Below, piece after piece: positions 62,455 through 64,000 of a stretch of DNA of 64,000 nucleotides. The stretch's first letter is position 1. Each line of letters begins with the position of its first letter. Position numbers and translations under genes: made by a program. The DNA is from Gossypium raimondii (Eukaryota > Streptophyta > Magnoliopsida > Malvales > Malvaceae): contig NC_068565.1 in assembly GCF_025698545.1 (NCBI RefSeq), forward strand, positions 3,844,001 to 3,908,000, in the 5' to 3' direction. Under the pieces are notes generated by a model that did not search any database, was not told the origin of the DNA, and saw only the letters and a program-made list of their open reading frames with translations.

Positions 62455-63240
62455 AATGCCGGCCATTGACAGGCCAGCACCCGAAATTTTTTTTTTTAAA
62501 TTTTTTCGTATACTGGTGCCTGCCAATGATAGCCCAAAATGTAATTTTTTTTACATAAAGGTGATGCAGGCCATTGCCAGGCCACCACCTAAAAAAAATT
62601 TTTTTTTAAATTTTTTTCATATGTTAGTGCCGGCCAATGATAGCTAAAATGTAATTTTTTTTTACATAAAGCTAGTGCCGACCATTACTAGGCCACCACC
62701 AAAAAATAAATTTTTTTTGAATTTTTTCGTATACTGATGCCGGCCAATAACAGCCCAAAATGTAAATTTTTTTTTACATCAAGGTGGTGCCGGTCATTGT
62801 CAGGCCACCACAAAAAAAAAGCATTTTTTTTGAATTTTTTCGTATAGTGGTGCCTTCCAATGACAGCCCAAAATGTAAAATTTTTTTTACATAAAGGTGG
62901 TGCCGGCCATTGTCAGGCCACCACCAAAAATTTTTTTTTTTGAATTTTTTCGTATATTGGTGCCGACCAATGACAGCCCAAAATGTAATTTTTTTTTTTT
63001 TACATAAAAGTGGTGCCAGCCATTGACAGACCAGCATCCAAAATTTTTTTTTCCTTTTTTTCCCTGTTTACCAATATGATACGAGTTAAAAAAAATACAC
63101 TGGTTTCGGCCATTGACAGGCCAGAATCAAAAAAATCATTTTTTTAAGTCTGACACAATTATCAGTCAATCATGGGTCCAAAATACCAGGTGGTGCCGGC
63201 CATTGACAGGCCACAACCCCATTTTACTGTTCATTTTAGG
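62455..63240. repeat. Right arm: inverted tandem array of about 115-bp units
   Basis: This is the reverse complement of the left-arm unit (GTGCCGGCCATTG, CAGGCCACCACC, TACATAAAGGTGGTGC), in about six copies. It ends in CCATTTTACTGTTCATTTTA, the mirror of the left terminus. It is shorter than the left arm by two or three units. Confidence 0.9.
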
Positions 63241-63316
63241 TTATTTTGGTGATTGTTTTTTATCCTGAGTTATTTTTGTAAATATAAAAGTTTTTTAGAT
63301 TATTTTGGTAAAATAG

Positions 63317-63816
63317 TAAATAAATATAACTTCAAGGTAGGTCAATTATGCATGGAGGAAATCGACGGGAAAAAGGCTTTCAAACTTTGGATAAAAAATT
63401 CATATCCCCTGAATAATAATATCTTCAAGGTTGATTTGCAAAGCTTCATTTGCTCTGAAATGTAGAAGGAAGCACAAAATTCACAATACCAAATGATACA
63501 TATCTTCTTTGTGGCAAAACAATAATGATATGAAAGTTGTACAAATATAAACATCCTCTTATTAAGGATAAACCAAGATGATGTCATAACATGTTATACA
63601 TAATATGCTTCTATAAATCTGCTAAAGATATCCAATCATTCATTAGCTACAGTTAAATCCCAAGCAAATCCATTTGAACCATTTCCCAATAGGTAGATAT
63701 GCATAATTACTCTGCTAGGTATCAGCATCATTAATGGTTTCTCAATTCCATCAAAGAATTGTATTTGTAATCAAGGGCGAAAAAATATGGCAACATCTTC
63801 TCGCGTTATATCAGCT
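63317..63816. other. Probable 3' UTR and flank of a gene entering from the right
   Basis: About 500 bases between the Mutator-like element and the candidate terminal exon. No protein similarity is recognised. Confidence 0.3.
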
Positions 63817-63894
63817 TTACTTGTGTTTAGAACAGTTTTCAGCTCGTGTAAGTGCATCTGTCAGAATATCTATTGTCCAATTCTTCATGTCCTC
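63817..63894 (-). CDS. Candidate last exon of an unidentified gene
   Basis: On the minus strand a pyrimidine-rich acceptor (TTTTCTTCTTGTATGTAG) precedes an exon of 25 codons and a TAA. It encodes EDMKNWTIDILTDALTRAEN ending CSKHK. The peptide looks like an amphipathic protein C-terminus, but I do not recognise the family. The remaining exons would lie beyond the right edge. Only the splice site, composition and open frame support this. Confidence 0.35.
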   Translation of the reverse strand, partial: EDMKNWTIDILTDALTRAENCSKHK

Positions 63895-64000
63895 CTACAT
63901 ACAAGAAGAAAACCAACAAGATTCGAAAACCATCAACATCCGGGGTTTTTCTATTACAGCTTATTAGCTAATGCAATATTATTGAAAATCATCTAAATGC

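Larger units (their letters stand above)
57601..63316. mobile_element. Mutator-like element with tandem-repeat inverted arms
   Basis: The left end CTATTTTATCAAAATAATTC and the reverse complement of the right end CTATTTTACCAAAATAATCT match, and the similarity continues through ACAAAAATAACTCA and ATGAACAGTAAAATGGGGTT into the repeated arms. Inside lie a MuDR-type N-terminal coding relic and a plant-mobile-domain coding relic, both on the plus strand. No clear target duplication could be read in the A/T-rich flanks. The DDE catalytic core of a Mutator transposase is absent, so the element is non-autonomous as it stands. Confidence 0.85.

Noticed and set aside
1..64000. tRNA, rRNA or other structured RNA genes
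   Set aside because: No cloverleaf with A and B box motifs or rRNA-like sequence was recognised by eye; a covariance-model scan would be needed to exclude them.

Overview
The window is nuclear DNA of a flowering plant, from a repeat-rich, gene-poor chromosome region. The genes have plant-type GT-AG introns and plant-specific families (trifunctional RHM, FLX-like, SRG1-like dioxygenase, BASS transporter). The spacers are very AT-rich and full of Ty3/gypsy LTRs, LINEs, CACTA and Mutator remnants and MITE-like inverted repeats. Long LTRs with clustered CACACGGCCGTGTG-type motifs and a MuDR/plant-mobile-domain Mutator family suggest Malvaceae, most likely cotton (Gossypium). That last step is recollection of repeat families, not something computed.

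Layout. 1-3.1 kb: a broken SPOUT-type RNA methyltransferase copy on the minus strand. 3.7-5.3 kb: a long-TIR DNA element. 6.0-10.0 kb: an intact 4-exon 2-oxoglutarate/Fe(II) dioxygenase (minus) whose introns are loaded with inverted-repeat elements. 11.4-18.5 kb: two LINE relics, one split by a precisely bounded 3.7-kb solo LTR. 18.5-20.9 kb: AT-rich repeats. 21.05-23.46 kb: an intact 7-exon plastid BASS transporter (minus). 24.4-30.1 kb: mostly unexplained non-repetitive DNA with a gag scrap and exon-like islands. 30.16-32.01 kb: an intact 4-exon FLX-like coiled-coil gene (minus). 32.6-33.7 kb: a TIR element carrying a dead AP2/ERF fragment. 34.6-38.6 kb: a CACTA relic with nested insertions. 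41.2-45.6 kb: a decayed Ty3/gypsy element. 48.8-49.9 kb and 54.4-56.5 kb: a tandem pair of UDP-rhamnose synthase genes, the first encoding only the 4,6-dehydratase half, the second complete. 57.6-63.3 kb: a Mutator-like element with tandem-repeat inverted arms. 63.8-63.9 kb: probably the last exon of a gene entering from the right.

Four genes have uninterrupted, frame-consistent spliced models (dioxygenase, BASS, FLX-like, full RHM), and the short RHM copy has an intact single coding exon. The RHM pair belongs to UDP-sugar metabolism: the full protein can convert UDP-glucose to UDP-L-rhamnose, while the short one can at most make the 4-keto-6-deoxy intermediate. The other genes have no evident functional link to one another. 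Exon borders were placed by eye from conserved protein sequence, GT/AG sites and codon phase; no search or transcript data was available.
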